64,000 bases of DNA, taken from contig MWTC01000016.1 of assembly GCA_002066995.1 (NCBI GenBank), positions 124,001 to 188,000 on the forward strand, written 5' to 3'. Origin of the DNA: Sphingobacteriales bacterium UTBCD1 (GTDB lineage: Bacteria; Bacteroidota; Bacteroidia; Chitinophagales; Chitinophagaceae). The notes beneath the pieces were generated by a model. The model saw nothing but the letters and a program-made list of their open reading frames with translations, did no database searches and had not been told where the DNA came from. Shown here piece after piece: positions 36,505-47,300 of this stretch. The position numbers and the translations under genes were made by a program. Positions within the stretch are counted from its first letter, which is position 1; every line of letters starts with the position of its first letter.

Positions 36505-39500
36505 TTATTTTGATATTACTAATTTTTTCAGATAAGTTTTTTTGTCGTGTTGAATTTTCAGGTAATAAATTCCGGCAGCCACATTCCCGGGATCTATTTG
36601 TTTGGAATAAGTACCTGCAACAGCCGGTATCGTATTATGATAAACCTGCTGTCCCAATGCATTGATCAGCGATATATCAAGAGCTGACCTTGTGGTGGTA
36701 GTCAGCTGAATAGTAAATTCTCTTTGTGTTGGGTTCGGTGCAATGGATATCCCGGTATTGGTATTTCCCGGATCAGGTACTGCCGTAATAGAAAAACTGA
36801 TCTCGTTTGATGTAAGGGAACAGCCGATGGAGTCTGTTCGCAACACAGTATATAAACCTGTAGTAGTGGCAGTATAATCTTTGCTTGTAGCACCGCTGAT
36901 TGGGGAACCGTTTAAATACCACTGGTTGCCTGTCGTAAAATTGCTGCTTAAAATATTTCCCGCCAGGGTGATCACAGGCGCTGTAGAATTTGTTGCCACT
37001 ACCGGCACACGTCCTGACGGGCAATTGACCAGCCTGAAACTGGTGTTGTAAAAGAAATAGAAATAATGTTTGAAGAAATTCATATCGGTTGAATCTGCAG
37101 GATTGACAGCGCTGTTTCCCGTAATGCTTATAATGCCGGGCAGTGAAAATGGATAAGAATAATAAGAGGAAGGATTGTTATTCCTGTAAATATTAGCCCC
37201 ATTCATACATTGTACGATTATTATATAATCTCCCGGGGTGATGATGGGAAGATTCAGGTAAAAAATACCACCGGGATCTGCAGGGTCGTCACTTTGTGCA
37301 CCGCCTGCAGGATTCGGGCTTGTAGGGTAAACGTCAATTGTATTTGTTGTGATCGGTATATAACTGTAAGATCCGGATCCGGCGCTGAAATTTACAAGAG
37401 TGCCTACGGTGAATTTAATTTGACCTGCGGAACGGATATACAATCTTGCACTTTCTATGACCAGGGGAATGCTGGTGCTGAATTTTACAAAGTTGCCGCT
37501 GAAAGTATTATACCCCCCTGTCTGAAGTACCGTTTTATCTGCAGGAGATAATTTCAGGTTTATATCATTCTTCTGGAGATAATAAGTAAGATTACCGGTG
37601 ATGGTGCTCGTTACGGTATTAGATCCATAAGCGAGCGGAGATGTAGCGGCAGGAGTATCATACCAGGTGAATGCATCATTAGAACCCGGAATGGCTTTTA
37701 ATATTACCTGGTTGGTTCCGCATATTTCAGCAGCGCCGGACGGATTTCCGCTGCCTGTGCCTGCCGTGATCGTTGATATGAACTGATCGTTTGATGTATT
37801 CTGGTCTCCGGTTAAGCCGGTACTTGCAGTAATGGTATATGCAGCACCCGGAGTGGAAATATAAGTTGTTTGAAAAGTGTATATCACATCGGCTGCTCCG
37901 GCTATAGTACCGGGATAGTTTACATTCAGATTCAGAATGATGTTTGCTCCTTGCAAAACGACTGCTGAAACCGGGAAATTTGATTGGCTTGCAGTACCAA
38001 AATTATGAATACGAACTACGATCAGTTGCGATCCTGTTCCGCAATCGCCGGGTAATGGAGCTACAAGCCCCGTTATTCCTACATCATTGGTTGGCGTTGC
38101 AAAATGCACCCGGTAGTCCTGGGTTTCACCTCTTGCATAGTTGCCACATGGCGTCACACTGTTTGGATCGCTGGTTTCTGAAACTATGATCCGCATCAGC
38201 GTGTAATAGTTTACAGTTAATCCAGGTGGTATCGCAATGTTTGCGGTAAAGATTCCGTTTCCATTGATAACACCGCTTGTTGCAACGTTTTCATTCGGAT
38301 CTGTGAAACTGCCGTTATTATTGAAATCAATGAATACTTTGACGATTTTATTGACTGCAGATGCATCACAACTGTTCAGCCCGACATATATCGGAATTGT
38401 TTGGCCGGATTGAATATCCGTTGACAGGTTGGTGAAATTGCTGTAAGTAGTGCATCCTGTTACATTTTTATTCCTGATGGAGCCGAATGATACACTGTCA
38501 ATCCTGGCTCCTTGATTACCGGTTGGTCCGGAAGTACAATAAGATTGGCCGCCCACTCCGCTAATGATTAATGAATAGGCCTGTGTGCCTCTTTGTAATG
38601 TTCCTTTGTGCGACACCTGTATGGTGTACGTTGCTCCTGGAATAACATTGTTGATGACAATTTTTTCAACATTATCCGTAATGTTATCGCCTGTGGTAGC
38701 TGCTGCAGACGGATTAGTAGGATCTAAAATCCACGGCTGGTAATTGGTAGCGCCTAACTTGACAATCACATCAAGGTCGTTCACTAATTTTTTTGCCGGG
38801 TTGTTCAATGCAGTGGCCACCGGCTCAACCGTACCTTTGGGATCGGTCCAGCAGATGGTTACGATCAAAGGGCCCTTGCCCGAAGCAATAACATTTTTTG
38901 TGTACGTGCCGCCATTATTCAATATATTTTCTTCAATGATCTGATCAGTATTATTTGAAGTGATGACCGATGCAGCTTTTTTCATATTGATCAATCCCCA
39001 GCCGAATTGATAATCCGGTCCCGGGTAAGGCCCGGCTTCATCTGCCGTATGAATGACAAGCCCTCTTATGGTAGCCGATCGTAAAAAAGCATTACTGTGT
39101 AATCTTGCATAATATTCCTGAAGGAGGAGCAGGGATCCTGCTGCTGCCGGAGAAGACATAGAGGTTCCGCTATAAATATCATAAGCGTTGTCGCTGGTTC
39201 CGATACAGGATAAAACATTCACACCGTCTGTTACCACATCCGGTTTGATACGGCCGTCATCTGTAGGGCCCCATGCGCTGAAAGAAGACATCACCACATC
39301 TGATGGAGAGTTGTATCCTCCCGGTATCGGGTTGACTGCACCTACAAGCAAAATATTTTTTGAGTTGGAATTCAGCGCCAGGATATCATAACCGTCATTG
39401 CTGCTGATACCGGAAGGCCTGTTGCCTGCATTAGTCATTACATTGCTGGCGTTATAACGCCAATAGGGTTGACCTACTGCAGGGCCATTCGAATTTCTGC

Positions 39501-40293
39501 TGTTACCGGCAGATTTAACAATGAGATAGTAAGGGGCATTATAAGCAATGGAATCCCAAAGCTGTGCCTGGGAAGAATAGTATCCGAACTTATAATCTTC
39601 TGTAGAGCCTGATGGCCCCCAGAATTCCCAGCGGCTCTCCGCATCATTATATACCCATCCTGCATTGTACCCGTAAGAATGGTTTGATAATAACAAATTG
39701 CCGGATTCATTCAGCATCTCCGTGGTTTCATTGTCGTAGTCATAAGCTACCAGTTCCTGATCAGCAAAGCTCATCCCTTTTGCCAATGGGTTTACTCCGC
39801 TGGCAATAAGAGTTCCTGCCACATGTGTACTGTGATCAGAAATAGAGGCAGGATTATCCCGTTGTACTACCCTGCCAACCAGTTCCACATGTGTACCCCT
39901 GACTTTTCCACCATCCCATATAGCTAATTTATCTTTTACAACTGGTGAAGAACCGCTAAGATTGAGGCCGGATGTACCACCGGGCCATAATGTATTTGTC
40001 CCGATTGTAGCAGCTGAAGTAATATTATTGTATGTAGTCAGATAAAGAGGGTAGCCCAAATCATCAATCCCGACCAGAAGGGATATTTTCCCGTTCTTGC
40101 CTTCCAGCCTGAGTGGCCATCCTTTTTGTTCAGCAAGTGATTGCAGTTGTTTTTGAAGTGATATTTCCTTTTCAGCATGGGCAGCTGCCGCTCTTTGCAA
40201 AATATCATATTGGGTTTTTATTTGCGGCAATGCTTTTTCGCAAAAGCTGCCGAGAAGAATAAAAAGAATAATGCGGAAGAATACACTCTTCAT
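36505..40293 (-). CDS. T9SS-sorted subtilisin-like (S8) serine protease with GEVED domain
   Basis: A 1262-residue secreted protease. An N-terminal signal (hydrophobic 7-17) is followed by the catalytic domain, about 115-470: D127 (IWDGG), H154 (DHSTHVAGT), N264 (SAGN) and S378 (SGTSMSSPAAAG). A P-domain-like region follows, then a GEVED domain (about 595-735, IVKVFIDFNNNGSFTDPNEN), Ig/CARDB-like repeats, and a type A sorting domain at about 1180-1262 (ISIAPNPTQREFTI ... AAGIYYLKIQ ... KLVISK). It should be exported by the Sec and type IX systems and attached to or released from the surface. Substrate unknown. It is a single gene on the minus strand. Confidence 0.93.
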   Translation of the reverse strand: MKSVFFRIILFILLGSFCEKALPQIKTQYDILQRAAAAHAEKEISLQKQLQSLAEQKGWPLRLEGKNGKISLLVGIDDLGYPLYLTTYNNITSAATIGTNTLWPGGTSGLNLSGSSPVVKDKLAIWDGGKVRGTHVELVGRVVQRDNPASISDHSTHVAGTLIASGVNPLAKGMSFADQELVAYDYDNETTEMLNESGNLLLSNHSYGYNAGWVYNDAESRWEFWGPSGSTEDYKFGYYSSQAQLWDSIAYNAPYYLIVKSAGNSRNSNGPAVGQPYWRYNASNVMTNAGNRPSGISSNDGYDILALNSNSKNILLVGAVNPIPGGYNSPSDVVMSSFSAWGPTDDGRIKPDVVTDGVNVLSCIGTSDNAYDIYSGTSMSSPAAAGSLLLLQEYYARLHSNAFLRSATIRGLVIHTADEAGPYPGPDYQFGWGLINMKKAASVITSNNTDQIIEENILNNGGTYTKNVIASGKGPLIVTICWTDPKGTVEPVATALNNPAKKLVNDLDVIVKLGATNYQPWILDPTNPSAAATTGDNITDNVEKIVINNVIPGATYTIQVSHKGTLQRGTQAYSLIISGVGGQSYCTSGPTGNQGARIDSVSFGSIRNKNVTGCTTYSNFTNLSTDIQSGQTIPIYVGLNSCDASAVNKIVKVFIDFNNNGSFTDPNENVATSGVINGNGIFTANIAIPPGLTVNYYTLMRIIVSETSDPNSVTPCGNYARGETQDYRVHFATPTNDVGITGLVAPLPGDCGTGSQLIVVRIHNFGTASQSNFPVSAVVLQGANIILNLNVNYPGTIAGAADVIYTFQTTYISTPGAAYTITASTGLTGDQNTSNDQFISTITAGTGSGNPSGAAEICGTNQVILKAIPGSNDAFTWYDTPAATSPLAYGSNTVTSTITGNLTYYLQKNDINLKLSPADKTVLQTGGYNTFSGNFVKFSTSIPLVIESARLYIRSAGQIKFTVGTLVNFSAGSGSYSYIPITTNTIDVYPTSPNPAGGAQSDDPADPGGIFYLNLPIITPGDYIIIVQCMNGANIYRNNNPSSYYSYPFSLPGIISITGNSAVNPADSTDMNFFKHYFYFFYNTSFRLVNCPSGRVPVVATNSTAPVITLAGNILSSNFTTGNQWYLNGSPISGATSKDYTATTTGLYTVLRTDSIGCSLTSNEISFSITAVPDPGNTNTGISIAPNPTQREFTIQLTTTTRSALDISLINALGQQVYHNTIPAVAGTYSKQIDPGNVAAGIYYLKIQHDKKTYLKKLVISK

Positions 40294-40368
40294 ACAGGGT
40301 AATTAAAAAATCCTTCTAAAATACATTAATTATTATTCAATAAGGAAAAAGTAATAGTTTTATGGTGT

Positions 40369-40827
40369 ATGAATTTACATTTATTTCTTTTATCAAACAT
40401 TATTTTGGTTTCAGGATTTTTTGTAACGCCTCGTGAAAATTTTTGCAGGCGGCAGGGTTTGCAGGGATATGTTTATCTTGTTTCGGGCAATCAAATGCCC
40501 TCTCCGGACAGGCCTGCGTCTAAACCAAAAGGCTTGCAGACCACGCTTTATATTTACCGGCTCACTTCTCTTTCCGATGTGGTCCGGCAGGGAGAATCAG
40601 CTTTTTATTCCGGCATTTCAACAGAGCTGGTTAAAGCAGTGAAGACTGACAAAAACGGCCATTTCAAAACAAAATTAAAGCCCGGTATGTATTCGCTCTT
40701 CCTGAAAAAAGATGATTTGTTTTTTTCAAGTGTCTTTGATGAAAAAAATAATATTTGCCCGGTGGAAGTGAAACGGGGAAAAATGACTGAGGTTGTTTTC
40801 AATGCCAATTATAATGCGGTTTATTGA
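40369..40827 (+). CDS. Exported protein with a transthyretin/carboxypeptidase-regulatory-like fold, unknown function
   Basis: A 152-residue protein with an N-terminal signal sequence (hydrophobic 3-19). The rest looks like one beta-sandwich: VYLVSGNQMPSPDRPASKPK (a plug-like opening), TLYIYRLTSL, KAVKTDKNGHFKTKLKPGMY, SLFLKKDDLFF and VEVKRGKMTEVVFNANYN. The pattern (strand, KTDKNGHFKTKLKPGMYSL) is typical of the carboxypeptidase regulatory-like/Cna-B family. It starts 75 bases from the divergent protease gene and ends 68 bases before mfd. Function unknown. Confidence 0.75.
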   Translation: MNLHLFLLSNIILVSGFFVTPRENFCRRQGLQGYVYLVSGNQMPSPDRPASKPKGLQTTLYIYRLTSLSDVVRQGESAFYSGISTELVKAVKTDKNGHFKTKLKPGMYSLFLKKDDLFFSSVFDEKNNICPVEVKRGKMTEVVFNANYNAVY

Positions 40828-40852
40828 TTTTTTAAGTAAAGGAGTATCACAG

Positions 40853-40886
40853 TTTGCCGGCTGACTGCAAATTATTTGTAAATTTG
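40853..40886 (+). promoter_or_regulatory. Promoter of mfd
   Basis: TTTG (40853-40856) and TAAATTTG (40879-40886), separated by 22 bases, match the Bacteroidota -33/-7 consensus well. The ATG at 40896 is ten bases past the box, so the leader is very short. The in-frame TTG at 40854 lies inside the -33 element and is rejected as start. Confidence 0.6.
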
Positions 40887-40895
40887 CAAAGCGGA

Positions 40896-43800
40896 ATGAT
40901 GAACAATGAGTTGTTGAAAATTTATCAGGATACCCCCCGCCTTTTTCAACTGGCGGACAGGCTTTCTTTTTCCCAACCACAAAAAGTTTTTCTTAAAAAC
41001 CTTCATGGCAGCGCTTCGCAGTTTGTTTTTGCAGCGGCATTCTTGCACCCGGCGTGCAGCCAGCTGAACCACCTGATTATATTGAATGATGCGGAAGAAG
41101 CTGCTTATTTTCATAATACAATCGAAAACCTGACCGGGGCGCTGGATCTGTTTTATTTTCCTTCTTCTTTCCGTACCAGAAAGAATTTTAAACTGCTGAA
41201 TTCCTCACATGTCATGCTGCGTACCGAAGCGCTGGCAAAATTTGCGGCAGGCGGTAATAAAAAAATCCTGGTTACTTACCCGGAGGCTCTCCAGGAAAAA
41301 GTAACAGTGCCTGACGCCCTTTCATTGAGCATCATTTCTATCAAAACAGCAGATCACCTTGATGTAGGCAGGCTGTTGCTGCAATTATCAGATTATGGCT
41401 TCGAGCGGACCGACTTTGTATATGAGCCGGGACAGTTTGCAATACGCGGCGGTATCCTTGATATTTATTCTTTCGGCAATGACAAACCATATCGTATCGA
41501 GTTGTTCGGTAATGAAGTGGATTCAATACGTATCATTGACCCCGAAACGCAACTGAGTGAGCGGAAACTATTACAGGTAAATATCATTCCCAATGTAGAT
41601 ACGCAATTTGAAAATGATGCAAAGGTCTCTCTGCCTGATTTTTTACCTGGGAACACTGTTTTATGGATACAGGACATGGATTGCTGTCTTGAAAAGATCA
41701 GGGAAACATCTTTGGAACTTAAGAATTTTTTGCTTGATGAAAATAAAATGGCAAAAACTCAGGCCAGCGGTGACCCGATGGAAAGAAAGGATATCAGTGC
41801 GGAAGATTTTATAACTGCGGATGAGTTAAATCAAAAAATCAGTAACAGGCATGTCGTGGAATTTGGGTACCGCTCTTCTCACAGTACATTCGAAATTGAA
41901 TATAACACCAGGGAACAGCCTGCATTCAACCGGAGGTTTGACCTGCTGATGCAGGATCTGAAAGAATGGAAGAAAAAGAATTTCCGGATCTATTTGTTTG
42001 CAGGCAATTCGAAGCAGCTGGAGCGGCTTTACAGTATTTTCAGCGATCTGAAAGAAGAGATTCAATTCACCCCCATAGCTACTTCCATTCACGAAGGATT
42101 TATTGATGAGGACCTGAAAATCGTTTGCTACACCGACCACCAGATCTTTCAGCGTTATCATAAATACAACGTAAAACAGGCCTATAATAAAAACAAAGCG
42201 CTGACATTAAAAACTCTCCGTGAATTGCAGCCGGGGGATTATGTGACGCATATTGATCACGGCGTTGGTATTTTCAGCGGCCTTCAGAAACTGGAAGTGA
42301 ACGGAAAGCTACAGGAAGTGGTACGCATCATTTATAAAGACAGTGATATTCTTTATGTCAATATCAACTCACTGCATAAAATTGCAAAGTACACCGGTAA
42401 AGAAGGAACGATACCCAGGATAAGCAAATTAGGCAGCGACACCTGGAATAAACTGAAGGAAAAGACAAAAACCAAAGTAAAAGAGATTGCGTTTGACCTG
42501 ATCAAATTATACGCAAAGAGAAAAGCTCAGATGGGTTTTGCTCATTCGCCGGACAATTATATGCAGACAGAGCTGGAGGCTTCTTTTATTTATGAAGATA
42601 CCCCTGATCAGAGTAAAGCGGCAGCAGATGTAAAAAAAGATATGGAATCACCATCACCCATGGACCGGTTGGTTTGCGGTGATGTAGGTTTTGGAAAAAC
42701 CGAAGTTGCGATCAGGGCTGCTTTTAAGTCCTGTATTGATGGTAAGCAGGCTGCTGTTCTTGTTCCCACTACCATTCTTGCATTTCAGCATTACAAAACG
42801 TTCAGTGAACGGCTGAAAGATTTCCCGGTGACGGTGGATTATATCAACCGGTTTAAATCAACAAAGGAAAAGAAGGAAACACTGAAAAAACTCAGTGAAG
42901 GAAAAACAGAAATCATCATAGGCACACATGCGCTGCTGGGAAAAGATGTGAAGTTTAAAGATCTTGGTTTGCTGATCATTGATGAGGAACAAAAATTCGG
43001 TGTTGGGCATAAAGAAAAAATCAAAACGCTGAAGACAACCGTAGATTGCCTGACGCTCACCGCGACTCCCATACCACGTACTTTACAGTTTTCGCTGATG
43101 GGAGCGAGGGACCTGAGTATTATCAATACCCCGCCGCCCAACCGGCAGCCGATACAAACCGAAGTGATGGTGTATAACGAAGATGTGATCCGGGATGCAA
43201 TTTATTTTGAAACAGAGAGGGGAGGCCAGGTGTTTTTTATTTTCAACCGTGTCAGCGGGCTGGCAGAAATGGCATCTATCATCCAGGGTTTGTGCCCTGA
43301 CCTGAGTATCGGGTATGCACACGGCCAGATGGAAGGAAATGATCTTGAAAAAAGAGTTCTTGATTTCATTGATAAAAAATATGACGTTCTTGTTTGTACG
43401 AATATTGTAGAAAGCGGTGTGGATATTCCCAATGTAAACACGATCATCGTAAATAATGCTCACCAGTTCGGTTTGAGTGACCTTCACCAGCTGAGGGGGA
43501 GGGTCGGCCGCAGCAATAAAAAAGCGTTTTGCTATTTGCTGGCTCCGCCGGTAAGTACGTTGCCGGCTGATTCAAGAAAGCGTTTGCAGACATTGGAACA
43601 GCATAGCGACCTGGGCAGCGGTTTCCAGATCGCCATGAGAGACCTGGATATCCGGGGAGCAGGTAATTTATTGGGAGGCGAGCAAAGTGGTTTTATGGCA
43701 GAGATCGGTTTTGAAATGTATCAGAAGATACTGGATGAAGCAATCAGAGAATTAAAACGGACAGACTTCAAAGAATTGTTTAAAGAAGAAATTGCTAAGC

Positions 43801-44297
43801 AGGATGACTATGTGCAGGACTGCACCATTGATACAGACCTGGAGATACTGATCCCTGATGAATATGTGGAAAGCATTACAGAACGGTTATCACTTTATAC
43901 CCGCATGGATAACTGTGAGACCAACGAAGAATTGGATCAGTTGAAACTTGAGCTGAAAGATCGTTTTGGCCCCATACCGCAGCAGGTGGAAGATCTCTTC
44001 ATCACGGTTCGATGCAGGAAACTGGCGGTAGATCTCGGTTTTGAAAAAATGTCACTGAAAAGTGATACGTTGCGGTGCTATTTTATCAATAAAAATGACT
44101 CTCCTTATTTTGAATCTGAAACATTTAAAAAAATTCTTGCTTACATTCAGACCGGAACGAACAAAGCAAGGCTGAAGCAAGTTGGAAAAATGTTTTTATT
44201 GACAATCGGACCGATGGAAAATATGGAAGAGGTGATTCGTTTTCTTACCCAGTTGCATCAGTATTGTTTCAGGGAAAACAACGTGCCGGCAGTTTGA
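40896..44297 (+). CDS. mfd: Transcription-repair coupling factor
   Basis: A 1133-residue ATP-dependent translocase that removes stalled RNA polymerase and recruits UvrA to lesions. Order: UvrB-like N-terminal domains (1-~330, with YEPGQFAIRGGILDIYSFGN); the CarD-like RNA polymerase-interaction domain (about 440-505, PGDYVTHIDHGVGIFSGLQK); and the RecG-like translocase with Walker A GDVGFGKTEVA near 595, Walker B DEEQKFG near 697, QLRGRVGRS and a TRG motif region. The C-terminal TRCF domain follows (from about 985). Length and order are canonical. The start is ATG 40896 (a second ATG follows at once), supported by a promoter. Confidence 0.97.
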   Translation: MMNNELLKIYQDTPRLFQLADRLSFSQPQKVFLKNLHGSASQFVFAAAFLHPACSQLNHLIILNDAEEAAYFHNTIENLTGALDLFYFPSSFRTRKNFKLLNSSHVMLRTEALAKFAAGGNKKILVTYPEALQEKVTVPDALSLSIISIKTADHLDVGRLLLQLSDYGFERTDFVYEPGQFAIRGGILDIYSFGNDKPYRIELFGNEVDSIRIIDPETQLSERKLLQVNIIPNVDTQFENDAKVSLPDFLPGNTVLWIQDMDCCLEKIRETSLELKNFLLDENKMAKTQASGDPMERKDISAEDFITADELNQKISNRHVVEFGYRSSHSTFEIEYNTREQPAFNRRFDLLMQDLKEWKKKNFRIYLFAGNSKQLERLYSIFSDLKEEIQFTPIATSIHEGFIDEDLKIVCYTDHQIFQRYHKYNVKQAYNKNKALTLKTLRELQPGDYVTHIDHGVGIFSGLQKLEVNGKLQEVVRIIYKDSDILYVNINSLHKIAKYTGKEGTIPRISKLGSDTWNKLKEKTKTKVKEIAFDLIKLYAKRKAQMGFAHSPDNYMQTELEASFIYEDTPDQSKAAADVKKDMESPSPMDRLVCGDVGFGKTEVAIRAAFKSCIDGKQAAVLVPTTILAFQHYKTFSERLKDFPVTVDYINRFKSTKEKKETLKKLSEGKTEIIIGTHALLGKDVKFKDLGLLIIDEEQKFGVGHKEKIKTLKTTVDCLTLTATPIPRTLQFSLMGARDLSIINTPPPNRQPIQTEVMVYNEDVIRDAIYFETERGGQVFFIFNRVSGLAEMASIIQGLCPDLSIGYAHGQMEGNDLEKRVLDFIDKKYDVLVCTNIVESGVDIPNVNTIIVNNAHQFGLSDLHQLRGRVGRSNKKAFCYLLAPPVSTLPADSRKRLQTLEQHSDLGSGFQIAMRDLDIRGAGNLLGGEQSGFMAEIGFEMYQKILDEAIRELKRTDFKELFKEEIAKQDDYVQDCTIDTDLEILIPDEYVESITERLSLYTRMDNCETNEELDQLKLELKDRFGPIPQQVEDLFITVRCRKLAVDLGFEKMSLKSDTLRCYFINKNDSPYFESETFKKILAYIQTGTNKARLKQVGKMFLLTIGPMENMEEVIRFLTQLHQYCFRENNVPAV

Positions 44298-44326
44298 TTT
44301 TTCAGGCTGTGAACTGTCAGAACAGG

Positions 44327-44358
44327 TTGGTGAATGTGATATAATTACATTATTTTTA
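44327..44358 (+). promoter_or_regulatory. Likely promoter of the large S8 protease gene
   Basis: TTG (44327-44329), then 21 bases, then TATTTTTA (44351-44358), one mismatch from TAnnTTTG; the ATG follows at 44375. Moderate support only. Confidence 0.35.
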
Positions 44359-44374
44359 GTGAATAAATGCAATT

Positions 44375-47300
44375 ATGAGATTGAATCCAATTCCCTTGAC
44401 GGTTGCGCTGTTGTTTTTTTGTATGGATGCAAGCGCACAACAAAAAGAGCCTTACACTTTAATGCTGAACAGCGGATTTTTCGTTCCTCAAAAAAATATA
44501 ACTGCAGAAAAAATAGATTCGGTAAACAGGCTGGCTGCACGGACAGATCAAAAATCTTTTAGCATTATCCAGTTTGAAAAAATTCCTACAGAAGCACAAA
44601 GGGAAATATTAAAACAGTCCGGTATTGAACTGCTGGATTATATCCCGGCAAATGCATACACGGTAACAGTGGAAGGGAAACTGGATATGGCAGCACTTTT
44701 GCAGGTAAATGCGAGAGCAATTGTTGATCTTTCACCCCGGCAAAAAATGCAACCGGCTCTTGCAAATGGTATCTTACCATCATGGGCCGTAAAAATTCCC
44801 GGCACCGTTGATGTTTGGATCAGTTACCCTAAGTCTTTTTCATTGGAAACGGTTAGCACCGAATTACAACACAGGAATTTTGATATTACATCTTCTTCTT
44901 TTAAAAATTACAGGGTATTGTCTTTGCGGATCTCCCAGAAAAGGCTGGCAGAACTTGCCGCATTGCCATTTATTGAATTTGTTCAGCCTGCTCCGCATGA
45001 AGATCAGTTGTTGAATCATCAGAGTGTTCCCAATTCAAGAGCCAATGTGCTGAATTCCTCTTTGCCCGGAGGGCGCAAGCTTCATGGCGAAGGTGTTGTG
45101 ATCGGCATTGGAGATGATAGTGATCCTCTCAGGCATTTGGATTTTACCGGCAGGGTGATCAACAGGGCAGCTATTGCCGGCGGTGGTCATGGAATTCATG
45201 TTATGGGCACTGCAGCGGGAGCAGGAATAATAAAAGAACGCTTCAGGGGATATGCTCCAAAAGCAACAATAGTCAGCCAGTCTTTTTCCAACATATTATC
45301 TTTTGCGCCGGCTTATGTGCAGGATTATGGCATGATAGCCACAAACAACTCCTATGGCAATGTAGTGGATGATTGCAATTCATTTGGGACTTATGATCTG
45401 TATTCTCACATTTTGGACCAGATGGCTTTTGATCTCCCCAACCTGCAAAATGTTTTTGCAGCAGGTAATAGCGGCACTATGAGTTGCAGTCCTTATCCTT
45501 CAGGATTCAAGACCGTATTGGGAAGTTACCAATCTGCAAAGAATGTAATATCCGTTGGCAATACGGATGCAGAGGCGGTGATCAATAACACATCCAGTAA
45601 AGGACCGGTAGCAGATGGACGTATCAAACCGGAAATTGCAGTACAGGGTACAAGAATATTTTCAACGTACCCGGTAAATACTTATGTGTCAAGTTCCGGT
45701 ACCAGTATGGCATCACCTGCAGTAACAGGGGGCCTGGCGTTATTGGTTCAGCGGTTTCGCCAGTTGAACAGCGGCGCTGATCCGAAAAACGGCTTACTAA
45801 AAGCTTTGATTTGTAACGGAGGAACGGATATCGGTAATGCAGGACCCGATTATACTAATGGTTTCGGATGGATGAATTTGCTACGATCTGTGCAGATGAT
45901 GGAAAACAACAGCTATTTCGATGCAACTGTTGCCAACAGTGCCACCAATACACATAGCATTACAGTACCGGCAAATACGGCGCTGTTAAGAGTGATGTTA
46001 TATTGGAATGATCCACCGGCCACCTTGCTTTCTCCTCATACACTGGTGAATGACCTTGACCTTAAAGTGACGGACTTTACTTCTAATACCACTCTTCCGT
46101 TGATTCTGGATACTATACCGGGACATGTAATAAATGCCGCCACCACGGGAGAAGATCATATAAATAATATTGAGCAGGTCGTAATAAATAATCCTGCTGC
46201 CGGCACTTATACTTTAAGTGTGAGCGGAACAGCGATCACACAGAATTCCCCTCAGGAATATTTCCTGGTTTATGATGCAATCCCGTCTTCTATAACATTG
46301 ACTCATCCTGTAGGAGGAGAAAAACTTGTTCAGGGTGATTCTATTTATATCAGCTGGGATTCATGGGGCGATCCCGGCAGCAATTTCACTATCAGGTTTT
46401 CTTCTGATAATGGTGTAACATGGAAAGACACAACCGCTCCCGCAGGTGCCAGGCAGTTGAAATGGTTTGCTCCTTCTGTCACCACCGATCAGGCAAGGAT
46501 CCGCATCATAAAAAATGCTACTGCCGCAAGCAGTACAAGCGAAGCATTCACAATTTTAGGTGCTCCGGTACTTTCGCTTGCCGCCGTTCAATGTGAAGGA
46601 TACATTTCCTTAACCTGGAATCCGGTAAGTGGTGCAACAGATTATGAAGTCATGATGCTGCAGGGAAGCGATATGGTTTCGGTTGCCACAACCACCGGCA
46701 CTTCTTATGTGGTCAGTGGTTTATCAAAAGATTCAGTGTATTGGGTTTCTGTAAGGGCGAGATTGAATGGAAATTCCGGTAGGCGGTCAGATGCTATTTC
46801 TCGTCAGCCAAACAACGGGACATGCAGCGGTAATATTTCTGATAATGATCTGAAAGTAGATACGATAATAGCTCCTTCTACGGGAAGGAGATTTACATCT
46901 ACCGGATTGTCTTCAGCAACAACCATAACCGCCCGGATCAAAAACCTTGATGATGCTGCAATAAACAAATATGCAGTTAAATATTCTGTAAACGACGGAG
47001 CATGGGTGATTGATTCGGTGCTGGCGCCTATCGCAGGAGGAACCACCGATACACATAGCTTCTCTGCTACTTATGATTTTTCAGCAATAGGTACATATAC
47101 ACTCAGGGTGGTAGTGGTAAATGCAGCTGCAGCGGATCCTGTTGGCGCTAATGATACAATGACTGTAGTCATCAGGCAACTGGATAATCCTGCGATTGAT
47201 CTCACTGCTGCTTTCCTGGATAACCTGGAAACAGCCCCTGAACAAAGTTTTACTACGAAGCAAACAGGCCTGACCGGGTTAGATCGTTATGATTTTTCAA

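Noticed and set aside
36491-36505. AGGGAT/ATCCCT hairpin at the 3' end of the S8 protease gene
   Set aside because: The stem is only six bases and no T-run follows on the minus strand.
43083-43487. 134-codon open frame antisense to mfd
   Set aside because: It lies within the conserved helicase motifs of mfd and has no independent support.
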